Assembly (NCBI GenBank): GCA_025363505.1
Contig: JANYDV010000055.1
Coordinates: forward strand, 1 to 14,215
Length of the DNA stretch: 14,215 nucleotides
From: Bacteroidota bacterium
GTDB lineage: Bacteria > Bacteroidota > Ignavibacteria > Palsa-1295
Reading direction: 5' to 3'
Part shown: in pieces, positions 7,651 through 14,215 of the stretch
How the letters are laid out: every line of letters begins with the position of its first letter
How positions within the stretch are numbered: position 1 is the first letter of the stretch
Notes under the pieces: generated by a model
Told to the model about the DNA's origin: nothing
Databases searched by the model: none
The model's input: only the letters and a program-made list of their open reading frames with translations
Position numbers and translations under genes: made by a program

Positions 7651-10386
7651 ATGAGTCATAAGAGTTATGTCGCGGTATTTGTGTTCTTGTTTCTCTTAGT
7701 ATCGAACGCTCATTCACAAGTATTCGACCCCTATGCCCGCGTCTCCGACCCACGAGCCATCTGTCGCCTCGACGGACCCGATACATTACCGGTAAGGATT
7801 TTTTCGGGAGTAGGATTCAACACTGAGCGCAATCCCATTGACGGTGGTTTTTTGCTTGCGAAGGGTACGGGGTCGGGAGTAATAACTCATTTATGGTTGA
7901 TGTATTATGAACTGCCGGCTGACTCACTGATTAGCGTTCGTATTTGGGTTGATGATTCATTAATTATCACATCGAACCTCTATTCACTCTTCAAAAAGAC
8001 TCGAGGTGCACTTCACGCACCTTTCGATTCGTTAGCATCTGGTGGGCTGAATTGTGACGTACAGATCTGTTTCAAAAAAAATTATTTGGTGCAGTATTAT
8101 TCTGAATCTTCCATCTGTTGTTTATTTTGGGCAGTAGAATATAGACCGATTCTTGATAGCAATGCTGTTGAATCTTTTCGCCTCAACCCCAGTGACACAT
8201 ACAAACAACACCAAGCATCTGCCGAGGAAGCATTTCATAACGCAGGCGCATATTGGGATTTATCAAACGCTGTTGCTCTTAATGTACCCAAAAATGAAAT
8301 AGCACCTTCGACTTCGGTGAAGATAGCAAATGTTGCGGGTCCCGGAATGATCCAATCAATTCATATTTATCTTGATTCAAATCAATCGGCTATTCTGCCC
8401 GCATTATGGTTAAGAATGTATTGGGATGGGTCGCCTTATCCGAGTGTGAATGTGCCGCTAATGGATTTCTTTGGCTGCGGCGCCGGATTCAGAAATATGC
8501 GGGCATTTCAAATGCACACAACTGAATCAGGCAGTATGGTTTGTAATTTTCCGATGCCGTTCTTACAAAACGCTACAATAGAATTAGTAAATACTTCGAA
8601 CTCTCCCATTTCCTTCATATCAGAAATCCAATATTCGCCTGAACCAATAGACCGATATAATCAAGGATATTTTGAAGCACAATTTAATGAGACCCCCCTT
8701 ACACGTTGGCATGTTTATCACCATGTTGGCTCGCTGTTAGGTCGTGGAAAATTTATAGGTACTCACATTGCATTGCCCGAAAACCCAGTGCCATATTACC
8801 TTGAGGGTGATCCGTATATAGATATTGATTCTAATAGTAACAATCGTATCCACTATACAGGCTTAGAAGATTATCTTACCGGTGGATGGTTCTTTTCCGA
8901 TACAATATTTTCGCTTCCATTTGCGGGCTGTACAAGATTTTATTCCAGTTTATATAGATTTCATATTTTAGATGCGTATGATTTTCAAAAATCATTTAAT
9001 TTTGAGTTAGAGCATGGCTCCAGGAACGAGTTTCAAGCGCGTTACCGAACGGTGAGTCTATTCTATAGACGTTGGACCCCTTTCTGGGTTGATCGCGATA
9101 CTATCCATCTTTCAGAAATCTGGAACGTCGGTGGTTCCGGTTACTTGGCTCATGAGAAGATTGTTGCAATGCTTGACAGTCAATTACTATTTTCTTCAAA
9201 TGCAGATGCTTCGGGACATTTTTCCATAGATATTTCTATCCCCTCATCTGTCCGCTTCGGTTTGCATAGATTGATAATTAATGGATATGAACGCCCGGAA
9301 CCGATACTCGTTTTAGAAAAACCGACTGTTCGATTGATGTATGATTCACTCCCTCATTTGTTTCGATATAAAGACTCCGTGATGCTCTTTGGAACCGGAT
9401 TTAAGCCCGGTGAAAAAGTATCTGTTTTTGTTGATACTACGGAACCATTTTACCTCTCTGCTGATAGAACTGTTGGGACGAATTACCAATGGATGTTTCC
9501 GATACGCCTACCGTCGGTGAGCGAAGGCATCCACAGAATTACTGCAAAGGGAGACCATGGATCTATCGCCCGATCCGATACAGAGTTTGTGATGACCCGA
9601 ACAATAAATTATGAATGTGAAAATCTTCCGATAGTCATTTCAGAAGCCTATACGGAATTCCATTATTTAGGCTATAGTCCGCACGACAATTGGAGCAACC
9701 AATATGCCCGATTATTTTATCCTTGGGAGCCGATGAAGCGTTTGGAGCTGGCTTTCATTGTTCCGGTGGCAGATACATTTCATGTGAGTCTTTATAATAC
9801 AATCGGATTGCGCTATGGTATTTATGATATTTCGCTCGATGGTGAAAAGATGATGACGTTTAACGGTTTTTTTGATACCGGATATAGTTTACCATTTCGA
9901 TCGAAAGAATTAGACGGGGGGATACATTATCTCAGCAAAGGAGAACATCGTCTCTCCTATTATTGTGTAGGTGCTGATCCACGTGGACGTGAATTCCTAC
10001 TCGATGCGGATAATATTATTCTTCGCCCGACAACGGCATTCCATCGATTGCCCAACGACACCCAGACATCGGTCATTCTTGATAGTCCCTTAATTCCGGA
10101 CAGCAGACTCACGATTTCACCTAATCCTTTGCACCAAAACAACGTACAGATTCATGTGGATCTCAGCGCAACATTTCAGCTGCATTCTGATGTGTTGGTG
10201 ATAGAGATCTATGATATATTAGGCAGGGAAGTTGCTTCGGTAGTCAATGGTACGATCGGTGTTCGTACGCTTGATCTTTCTCAGGATTGTTCGAAATTAG
10301 TTGCAGGAACATATTTTTGTCGAATGCGTGTAATTTCTTCGACGACTACCTCCGATCAGTCGTTTACATTTGTAATTGATCGTTAA
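7651..10386 (+). CDS. Secreted GH172 (DUF2961) glycoside hydrolase with Ig-like modules and T9SS type A sorting domain
   Basis: A 911-residue exported enzyme. Residues 1-22 are a signal peptide (basic start, hydrophobic VAVFVFLFLLV, cleavage near AHS-Q). Residues about 40-470 form the DUF2961 jelly-roll pair, with GPGMIQSI (230-237), LRMYWDG (254-260), PSVNVPLMDFFG (264-275), YLEGDP (383-388) and TGLEDYLTGGWFF (403-415). E385 and E406 are 21 residues apart, the same spacing as the catalytic E270/E291 I recall for the GH172 founder alpha-D-fructofuranosidase. GH172 members also include D-arabinofuranosidases, so a furanoside substrate is likely. Residues about 475-557 and 560-650 are two related Ig-like modules (the second with GTGFKPGEKVSVFVDT). 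Residues 651-795 form a beta-sandwich ending LDADNIILRP. The tail 820-911 has SPNP, VIEIYDILGREV, LDLS and AGTYFCRM, a type A sorting domain. It stands alone, facing nrdJ. Confidence 0.9.
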   Translation: MSHKSYVAVFVFLFLLVSNAHSQVFDPYARVSDPRAICRLDGPDTLPVRIFSGVGFNTERNPIDGGFLLAKGTGSGVITHLWLMYYELPADSLISVRIWVDDSLIITSNLYSLFKKTRGALHAPFDSLASGGLNCDVQICFKKNYLVQYYSESSICCLFWAVEYRPILDSNAVESFRLNPSDTYKQHQASAEEAFHNAGAYWDLSNAVALNVPKNEIAPSTSVKIANVAGPGMIQSIHIYLDSNQSAILPALWLRMYWDGSPYPSVNVPLMDFFGCGAGFRNMRAFQMHTTESGSMVCNFPMPFLQNATIELVNTSNSPISFISEIQYSPEPIDRYNQGYFEAQFNETPLTRWHVYHHVGSLLGRGKFIGTHIALPENPVPYYLEGDPYIDIDSNSNNRIHYTGLEDYLTGGWFFSDTIFSLPFAGCTRFYSSLYRFHILDAYDFQKSFNFELEHGSRNEFQARYRTVSLFYRRWTPFWVDRDTIHLSEIWNVGGSGYLAHEKIVAMLDSQLLFSSNADASGHFSIDISIPSSVRFGLHRLIINGYERPEPILVLEKPTVRLMYDSLPHLFRYKDSVMLFGTGFKPGEKVSVFVDTTEPFYLSADRTVGTNYQWMFPIRLPSVSEGIHRITAKGDHGSIARSDTEFVMTRTINYECENLPIVISEAYTEFHYLGYSPHDNWSNQYARLFYPWEPMKRLELAFIVPVADTFHVSLYNTIGLRYGIYDISLDGEKMMTFNGFFDTGYSLPFRSKELDGGIHYLSKGEHRLSYYCVGADPRGREFLLDADNIILRPTTAFHRLPNDTQTSVILDSPLIPDSRLTISPNPLHQNNVQIHVDLSATFQLHSDVLVIEIYDILGREVASVVNGTIGVRTLDLSQDCSKLVAGTYFCRMRVISSTTTSDQSFTFVIDR

Positions 10387-10534
10387 GTAATCGTAAGCTA
10401 ATATTGATGTTTCTGGTTCAAAAACAGTAAGTTATAGGAGGCTTCGGTTGCGGTGTTGATAACTCCGGGAGGGTGTTCAAAAGAATGTGTATAAATACAG
10501 GTCAATAACGCTTACAATTTAAAATTTTATTTGC

Positions 10535-10542
10535 TAAATTTG
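10535..10542 (+). promoter_or_regulatory. Bacteroidota-type -7 promoter motif
   Basis: TAAATTTG is an exact fit to the TAnnTTTG -7 consensus of Bacteroidota sigma factors. A matching -33 TTTG at the usual distance is not evident, though the upstream 20 bases are AT-rich. Transcription from it would begin near 10549, just before the first hairpin, and could make the RNA described at 10594-10723, the nrdJ leader, or both. Confidence 0.35.
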
Positions 10543-10553
10543 CATTAACAACT

Positions 10554-10577
10554 TGCTCCATTTTTTGTAATGGAGTA
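10554..10577 (+). terminator. Hairpin CTCCATT/AATGGAG, terminator or 5' hairpin of a leader RNA
   Basis: CTCCATT (10556-10562) and AATGGAG (10569-10575) are exact reverse complements around a 6-base TTTTGT loop. Flanking G-T and T-A pairs lengthen the stem to 9. TATTTTG follows, a poor T-run. It could end the GH172 transcript, 170 bases downstream of the stop, or be the first stem of an RNA started from the motif at 10535. The sequence does not decide between these. Confidence 0.4.
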
Positions 10578-10593
10578 TTTTGATCAGAAAAGG

Positions 10594-10723
10594 GTTGTGA
10601 GCTTGATTAGGAAGAAACCAAAAAGTTTAAGAGGAATATTATTACATCTCTCTGCATTCGTAGCACACTGTGAGCGGTATTGAGCGGTATATAGTAAGAT
10701 CAAGCTGACACAACATTTTTTTT
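10594..10723 (+). ncRNA. Candidate structured RNA: long-range 14-bp helix closing a ~120-nt domain, ending in T8
   Basis: GTTGTG-AGCTTGAT (10594-10607) pairs fully with ATCAAGCT-ga-CACAAC (10699-10714), leaving only a 2-base bulge (GA at 10707-10708). The 3' arm is followed by one A and then eight T (10716-10723). Inside, AAAC/GTTT (10615-10618 with 10625-10628), AGAG/CTCT (10630-10633 with 10648-10651) and TGC/GCA around a TTCG loop (near 10653-10665) are possible small stems. Such a layout, with paired ends around a multi-stem interior and a terminal U-run, fits a small RNA or a leader regulatory RNA. I recognise no known family. RNase P, tmRNA, SRP and cobalamin riboswitch signatures were looked for and not found. 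Confidence 0.45.
10671..10690 (+). repeat. Perfect 10-base tandem duplication
   Basis: TGAGCGGTAT occurs twice back to back (10671-10680 and 10681-10690). It lies inside the candidate structured RNA just before its closing 3' arm. It may be a slippage event or two copies of a binding site. Confidence 0.8.
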
Positions 10724-10738
10724 GAAACGGTAAGCGCT

Positions 10739-10791
10739 TCGTTCGGTGTATGCTGAGTGTTGCCCCCTCTGTTCACCGAGACCAAGAACGA
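10739..10791 (+). promoter_or_regulatory. Foldable leader segment upstream of nrdJ
   Basis: TCGTTC (10739-10744) can pair with GAACGA (10786-10791), with GGTG (10745-10748) paired to CACC (10774-10777) nested inside. An alternative uses TCGGTG (10743-10748) with CACCGA (10774-10779). The two pairings compete for the same bases, as leader switches do. A C-rich stretch (10763-10767) sits in the loop. Family unknown; support is by base complementarity only. Confidence 0.3.
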
Positions 10792-10829
10792 GACACCATA
10801 GAAATAATTTGTTTTTGTATCATTTAATT

Positions 10830-10849
10830 AGGAGCATACGAAACGTATG
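10830..10849 (+). promoter_or_regulatory. nrdJ Shine-Dalgarno followed by a hairpin that contains the start codon
   Basis: AGGAG at 10830-10834 is the only clear Shine-Dalgarno in the window. It is followed at once by CATACG-AAA-CGTATG (10835-10840, 10844-10849), a perfect 6-bp inverted repeat with a 3-base loop whose 3' arm includes the ATG at 10847. The linear gap from AGGAG to ATG is 12 bases, longer than usual. The fold would bury the start codon and could tune initiation, or the dyad may bind a protein on DNA. Confidence 0.55.
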
Positions 10850-13800
10850 AAGGTAACCCGTCGCTTTACCAAGAAAGGCATCAGCCCATTCGAGCAGTTT
10901 GAATATACGATGCGTTCGAGCGTACTTCGCAACCCTGATGGCAAGCCCATCTTCGAGATGAACGACATCGAAGTACCAAGCAAGTGGTCGCAGGTGGCAA
11001 CAGATATTCTTGCCCAAAAATATTTCCGTAAGGCGGGTGTTCCTCAACGAGACAGCAGTGGTAATTTGCTCATCGGCGAAGACGGCAAGCCCGTACTCGG
11101 ACCGGAACGTTCGATCAAACAAGTTGCACATCGCCTTGCCGGTTGCTGGCGCTATTGGGGCGAAAAGTATGGCTATTTCGATACCAAAGAAGACGCTCAG
11201 AGCTACTACGACGAAATGCTCTATACGATCATGCGTCAGATGGGTGCACCAAATTCGCCACAGTGGTTCAATACTGGTTTGGCTTGGGCGTATGGCATTA
11301 CCGGACCTGCACAAGGACATTGGTATGTCGATCCAAAGTCAGGCGAGCTTAAACGCTCGACCGATGCCTATACACATCCACAGCCGCATGCTTGTTTTAT
11401 TCAATCGGTCAAAGATGATCTTGTCAATGAAGGCGGTATCTTCGATCTGATGACTCGCGAAGCACGTATTTTCAAATACGGCTCTGGTACAGGCTCCAAT
11501 TTCAGCTCGCTTCGTTCTTCGGGTGAAAAGCTTTCGGGCGGCGGACACTCCAGCGGCTTGATGAGCTTCCTTAAAATTTATGATACTGCTGCTGCGGCAG
11601 TCAAATCCGGCGGCACAACTCGTCGTGCGGCGAAGATGGTTATTTTGAATGTCGATCACCCCGACATCGAAGAATTTGTTTCTTGGAAAGCAAACGAAGA
11701 GCAGAAAGTTGCGGCATTAGTTGCCGGCTCGAAGATTTGCGATCTGTTTTTGAATACGATTATGAAAATCGCCGTCGAAAGCGGCGTCGATCGGCATACC
11801 AACCGTGATCTCGATATTGCCATCAAGAAAGCCCTCGCTCGTGGGGTGCCGATGAACTTGATCGTGCGATGCTTGCGAATGGTCGAAATGGGCTATGATC
11901 ACATCGACTTCAAAACATTCGATACCCATTACGAAGGCGAAGCCTACCAGACTGTTTCGGGTCAGAACTCGAACAACTCTGTTCGTGTGACCAATGACTA
12001 CATGAACGCCGTCAATAACGACGAAGAGTGGGAATTGAAATGGCGTACTAATGGCAAGCCGTGTAAAACACTTCGTGCGCGCAAACTTTGGGATGACATT
12101 ACGCTCTCGGCTTGGGCAAGTGCCGATCCCGGAATGCAGTTCGACACTACCATCAATGAGTGGCACACGTGCCCCACCGATGGACGGATCAATGCGAGCA
12201 ACCCGTGTTCGGAATATATGTTCCTTGATGATACCGCGTGCAATCTGGCATCGATCAACCTTGCGCATTTCTGTGATGAAGAGAACGGCGACTTTGATAT
12301 CGAAGGATACAAGCACGCAGTTCGCATCTGGACGATCACACTGGAGATTTCGGTTCTGATGGCACAATTTCCATCACACGAGATTGCACAGAAATCCTAT
12401 GATTATCGTACACTCGGTCTGGGCTATGCCAATCTTGGTACTATTCTTATGGTACAGGGCATTCCGTATGATTCGCCGCAAGCTCTTGCTTTGACCGGTG
12501 CACTTACGGCTATTATGTGTGGCGAGTCGTATGCAACAAGCGCAGAACTGGCTCGCGATCTCGGTGCATTTCCACGTTACGAAGCAAATAGCGAAGCAAT
12601 GCTCCGCGTCATTCGCAATCATAAATTAGCTTCTTACAACGCAGCTCATGATCGCTACGAAGGACTGACGATCAAACCTGTCGGCATCAATGCCGAGCTT
12701 TGCCCTGAGCCGCTTCTCAAAGCAGCTCGTGAAGCGTGGGATCGTGCGTATGAACTTGGCGAAAAACATGGTTTCCGTAATGCTCAAGTAACCGTGATCG
12801 CACCAACCGGCACTATCGGTTTGGTAATGGATTGCGACACCACCGGCATCGAGCCTGATTTTGCTATTGTCAAGTTTAAAAAACTTGCCGGTGGCGGATA
12901 TTTCAAGATTGTTAATCAATCGGTACAAAAAGCGTTGCGCCGTTTGGGCTATAGCGAAAAGCAGATCGAAGAGATCGAAAAATATTGCAAAGGACACGGC
13001 ACACTTGTCGGATGTCCGGCGGTCAATCGTTCAAGCCTCAAGATGAAAGGCTTTACCGATGAAAAGATCGACGAGATTGAGAAGCAGTGCGATAACGTAT
13101 TCGATCTTCGCTTTGCATTTAACAAATGGTCGCTTGGTGATGACTTCTGCAAGAAACTCGGGTTTAACGATGCGCAGATGAACGACCCGAATTTTGATAT
13201 GCTCGCATCGCTTGGTTTTACTCGTGAAGAGATCAGCAGTGCCAATGATTATATTTGTGGCACAATGACCATCGAAGGTGCACCGTATCTCAACGACGAA
13301 CATCTTCCGGTCTTTGATTGCGCAAACAAATGCGGCAAGTATGGCGAGCGCTTTATTCCGTATGGCGCCCACATCCGTATGATGGCGGCGGCACAGCCGT
13401 TTATTTCCGGTGCGATCTCGAAGACCATCAATATGCCGAACGAGGCAACGATCGAAGACGTCAGCTCGGCATATACCGAGTCTTGGCGTTTGATGATCAA
13501 AGCGAATGCACTCTATCGCGATGGCTCAAAACTTTCTCAGCCATTGAACACGATGTCCAACGATGGCGATCTTATTGATGAAGTACTCTTGGCTGATGTC
13601 GAAGATATCGTCGCCGACACTGTTGGTGCTGCCGAGTTGCATCAATTAATCCACGCTCAGGTCGAAGAGACAGGCGCGCTACAAGCACAGCGCCACCGCC
13701 TTCCGGCGCGTCGTCGTGGTTGGTTGCGCGAGGCGGTCGTCGGTGGGCACAAAGTCTATGTTCGTACCGGCGAGTACGAAGACGGTACTCTCGGCGAAAT

Positions 13801-14215
13801 TTTTATTGATATGTATAAAGAAGGCGCCAGCTTCAAGGGCTTGCTCAATTGCTTCGCCGTGCTTGCATCAAAAGCGTTGCAATATGGTGTTCCGCTCGAT
13901 GAATTGGTCGATACCTTCACCTTCACGCGTTTCGAGCCTGCAGGGTCGGTACAAGGACACGAGGCGATCAAGAACGCGACTTCGATTTTGGATTACGTCT
14001 TCCGTGCTTTGGGATACGAGTACCTCAATCGTACCGATTTTGTGCACGTCAAAGCTGTTGATGAAGTAAAACACGAACATCATCCTGCGCCAACATCACG
14101 AAGCACCACAACCGAGCAAGCACCACGACGCGAAGCACCAAGCGAAGATGATATGGTCGAGCGCTTGCGCAATCAGAATCTCCGTGACGACGAAGCGGTT
14201 GCCCAACCGGTGATG
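10847..14215 (+). CDS. nrdJ: Adenosylcobalamin-dependent (class II) ribonucleotide reductase, 3' truncated
   Basis: NrdJ reduces ribonucleotides to deoxyribonucleotides in the cytoplasm, using adenosylcobalamin to make a cysteine thiyl radical, so it needs no oxygen and no small subunit. The frame is open from ATG 10847 to the window edge, 1123 codons without a stop. C183 in HACFI is the first redox cysteine. N452, C454 and E456 form NPCSE, with C454 the radical cysteine, and C465 (TACNLASINL) is the second redox cysteine. The 11-residue gap from C454 to C465 equals that recalled for Thermotoga NrdJ (C322/C333). APTGTIG (652-658) is the substrate-phosphate loop. Residues from about 969 (KVYVRTG, then YEDGTLGEIF and EPAGSVQGHEAIKNA) are the TSCPD domain. 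The C-terminal cysteine tail is beyond the window. Codons are more C-rich than in the glycosyltransferases, as expected for a housekeeping gene. Confidence 0.96.
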   Translation, partial: MKVTRRFTKKGISPFEQFEYTMRSSVLRNPDGKPIFEMNDIEVPSKWSQVATDILAQKYFRKAGVPQRDSSGNLLIGEDGKPVLGPERSIKQVAHRLAGCWRYWGEKYGYFDTKEDAQSYYDEMLYTIMRQMGAPNSPQWFNTGLAWAYGITGPAQGHWYVDPKSGELKRSTDAYTHPQPHACFIQSVKDDLVNEGGIFDLMTREARIFKYGSGTGSNFSSLRSSGEKLSGGGHSSGLMSFLKIYDTAAAAVKSGGTTRRAAKMVILNVDHPDIEEFVSWKANEEQKVAALVAGSKICDLFLNTIMKIAVESGVDRHTNRDLDIAIKKALARGVPMNLIVRCLRMVEMGYDHIDFKTFDTHYEGEAYQTVSGQNSNNSVRVTNDYMNAVNNDEEWELKWRTNGKPCKTLRARKLWDDITLSAWASADPGMQFDTTINEWHTCPTDGRINASNPCSEYMFLDDTACNLASINLAHFCDEENGDFDIEGYKHAVRIWTITLEISVLMAQFPSHEIAQKSYDYRTLGLGYANLGTILMVQGIPYDSPQALALTGALTAIMCGESYATSAELARDLGAFPRYEANSEAMLRVIRNHKLASYNAAHDRYEGLTIKPVGINAELCPEPLLKAAREAWDRAYELGEKHGFRNAQVTVIAPTGTIGLVMDCDTTGIEPDFAIVKFKKLAGGGYFKIVNQSVQKALRRLGYSEKQIEEIEKYCKGHGTLVGCPAVNRSSLKMKGFTDEKIDEIEKQCDNVFDLRFAFNKWSLGDDFCKKLGFNDAQMNDPNFDMLASLGFTREEISSANDYICGTMTIEGAPYLNDEHLPVFDCANKCGKYGERFIPYGAHIRMMAAAQPFISGAISKTINMPNEATIEDVSSAYTESWRLMIKANALYRDGSKLSQPLNTMSNDGDLIDEVLLADVEDIVADTVGAAELHQLIHAQVEETGALQAQRHRLPARRRGWLREAVVGGHKVYVRTGEYEDGTLGEIFIDMYKEGASFKGLLNCFAVLASKALQYGVPLDELVDTFTFTRFEPAGSVQGHEAIKNATSILDYVFRALGYEYLNRTDFVHVKAVDEVKHEHHPAPTSRSTTTEQAPRREAPSEDDMVERLRNQNLRDDEAVAQPVM

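Larger units (their letters stand above)
10387..10846. other. 460-base non-coding region between the GH172 gene and nrdJ
   Basis: No ORF here has a supporting ribosome site or recognisable product. The first 150 bases after the GH172 stop show no strong terminator. From about 10535 the region carries a promoter-like motif, a 7-bp hairpin, a 14-bp long-range helix with a T-run, a second foldable leader segment and finally the nrdJ ribosome site. These are listed separately. AT content rises sharply compared with the nrdJ coding region. Confidence 0.6.

Noticed and set aside
10387..10534. Short peptide leader ORFs (two 7-codon ATG ORFs) after the GH172 stop
   Set aside because: Too short to distinguish from chance; no amino-acid run or attenuator next to them.
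10570..10683. 37-codon ORF (start MEYFDQKR) in the non-coding region
   Set aside because: No Shine-Dalgarno, the start codon sits in the 3' arm of a hairpin, the length is expected by chance, and it overlaps the long-range RNA helix.
10430..10800. Adenosylcobalamin riboswitch upstream of nrdJ
   Set aside because: Fragments recall the family (GGTG followed by AA and CC near 10456-10473, CACTGTGAGCGG near 10665-10677, CCCCC near 10763), but they are in the wrong order and spacing and no proper core is present. cmsearch with RF00174, RF01482 and RF01689 would settle it.
11717..12367. 216-codon minus-strand ORF and other long reverse ORFs inside nrdJ
   Set aside because: They are opposite-strand shadows of a gene with strong, unbroken catalytic motifs in frame; their translations show no domain.

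Overview
The window looks like a chromosomal piece from a member of the Bacteroidota/Chlorobiota (FCB) group. Three things point there. A large exported protein ends in a type IX secretion (T9SS) type A sorting domain. Almost no gene start has a Shine-Dalgarno sequence. The ribonucleotide reductase is the long cobalamin-dependent type. A deep lineage such as Kapaibacteria or Ignavibacteria would fit, but that is inference. No phage, transposon, tRNA, rRNA or CRISPR signal was seen.

Layout. (1) 2-1183, plus strand: the C-terminal two thirds of PTS enzyme I. It converges with a minus-strand operon, leaving 2 bases between the stop codons, which share one AT-rich hairpin. (2) 3769-1186, minus strand: a tight three-gene nucleotide-sugar operon (5-base gaps) of rmlA, rmlB and a short SDR protein. 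The SDR would normally be called RmlD, but its motifs match the plant and mimivirus bifunctional 3,5-epimerase/4-reductase (NRS/ER, UER1). No rmlC is present. (3) 3929-6830, plus strand: three glycosyltransferases in a row (GT9, GT4 and an unassigned GT-A type), divergent from the sugar operon. (4) 7442-6837, minus strand: a lone class I methyltransferase. (5) 7651-10386, plus strand: a 911-residue secreted GH172 (DUF2961) glycoside hydrolase with two Ig-like modules, a beta-sandwich module and a T9SS C-terminus. (6) 10387-10846: a 460-base non-coding stretch with strong secondary-structure signals, including a 14-bp long-range helix closing a roughly 120-nt domain followed by eight T. (7) 10847 to the window end, plus strand: adenosylcobalamin-dependent ribonucleotide reductase NrdJ, 1123 codons visible and still open at the edge.

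How the parts fit. RmlA makes dTDP-glucose, RmlB makes the 4-keto-6-deoxy sugar, and the NRS/ER-like enzyme could do both epimerisation and reduction to a dTDP-6-deoxyhexose such as dTDP-L-rhamnose. The neighbouring glycosyltransferases would use this and other donors to build a surface polysaccharide. The secreted GH172 enzyme probably acts outside the cell on a furanoside-containing glycan. PtsI and NrdJ are housekeeping genes flanking the surface-glycan block.

The points most worth a second look are the plant-like rhamnose synthase in place of RmlC plus RmlD, the candidate structured RNA upstream of nrdJ, and the hairpin that buries the nrdJ start codon directly after the only clear Shine-Dalgarno in the window.
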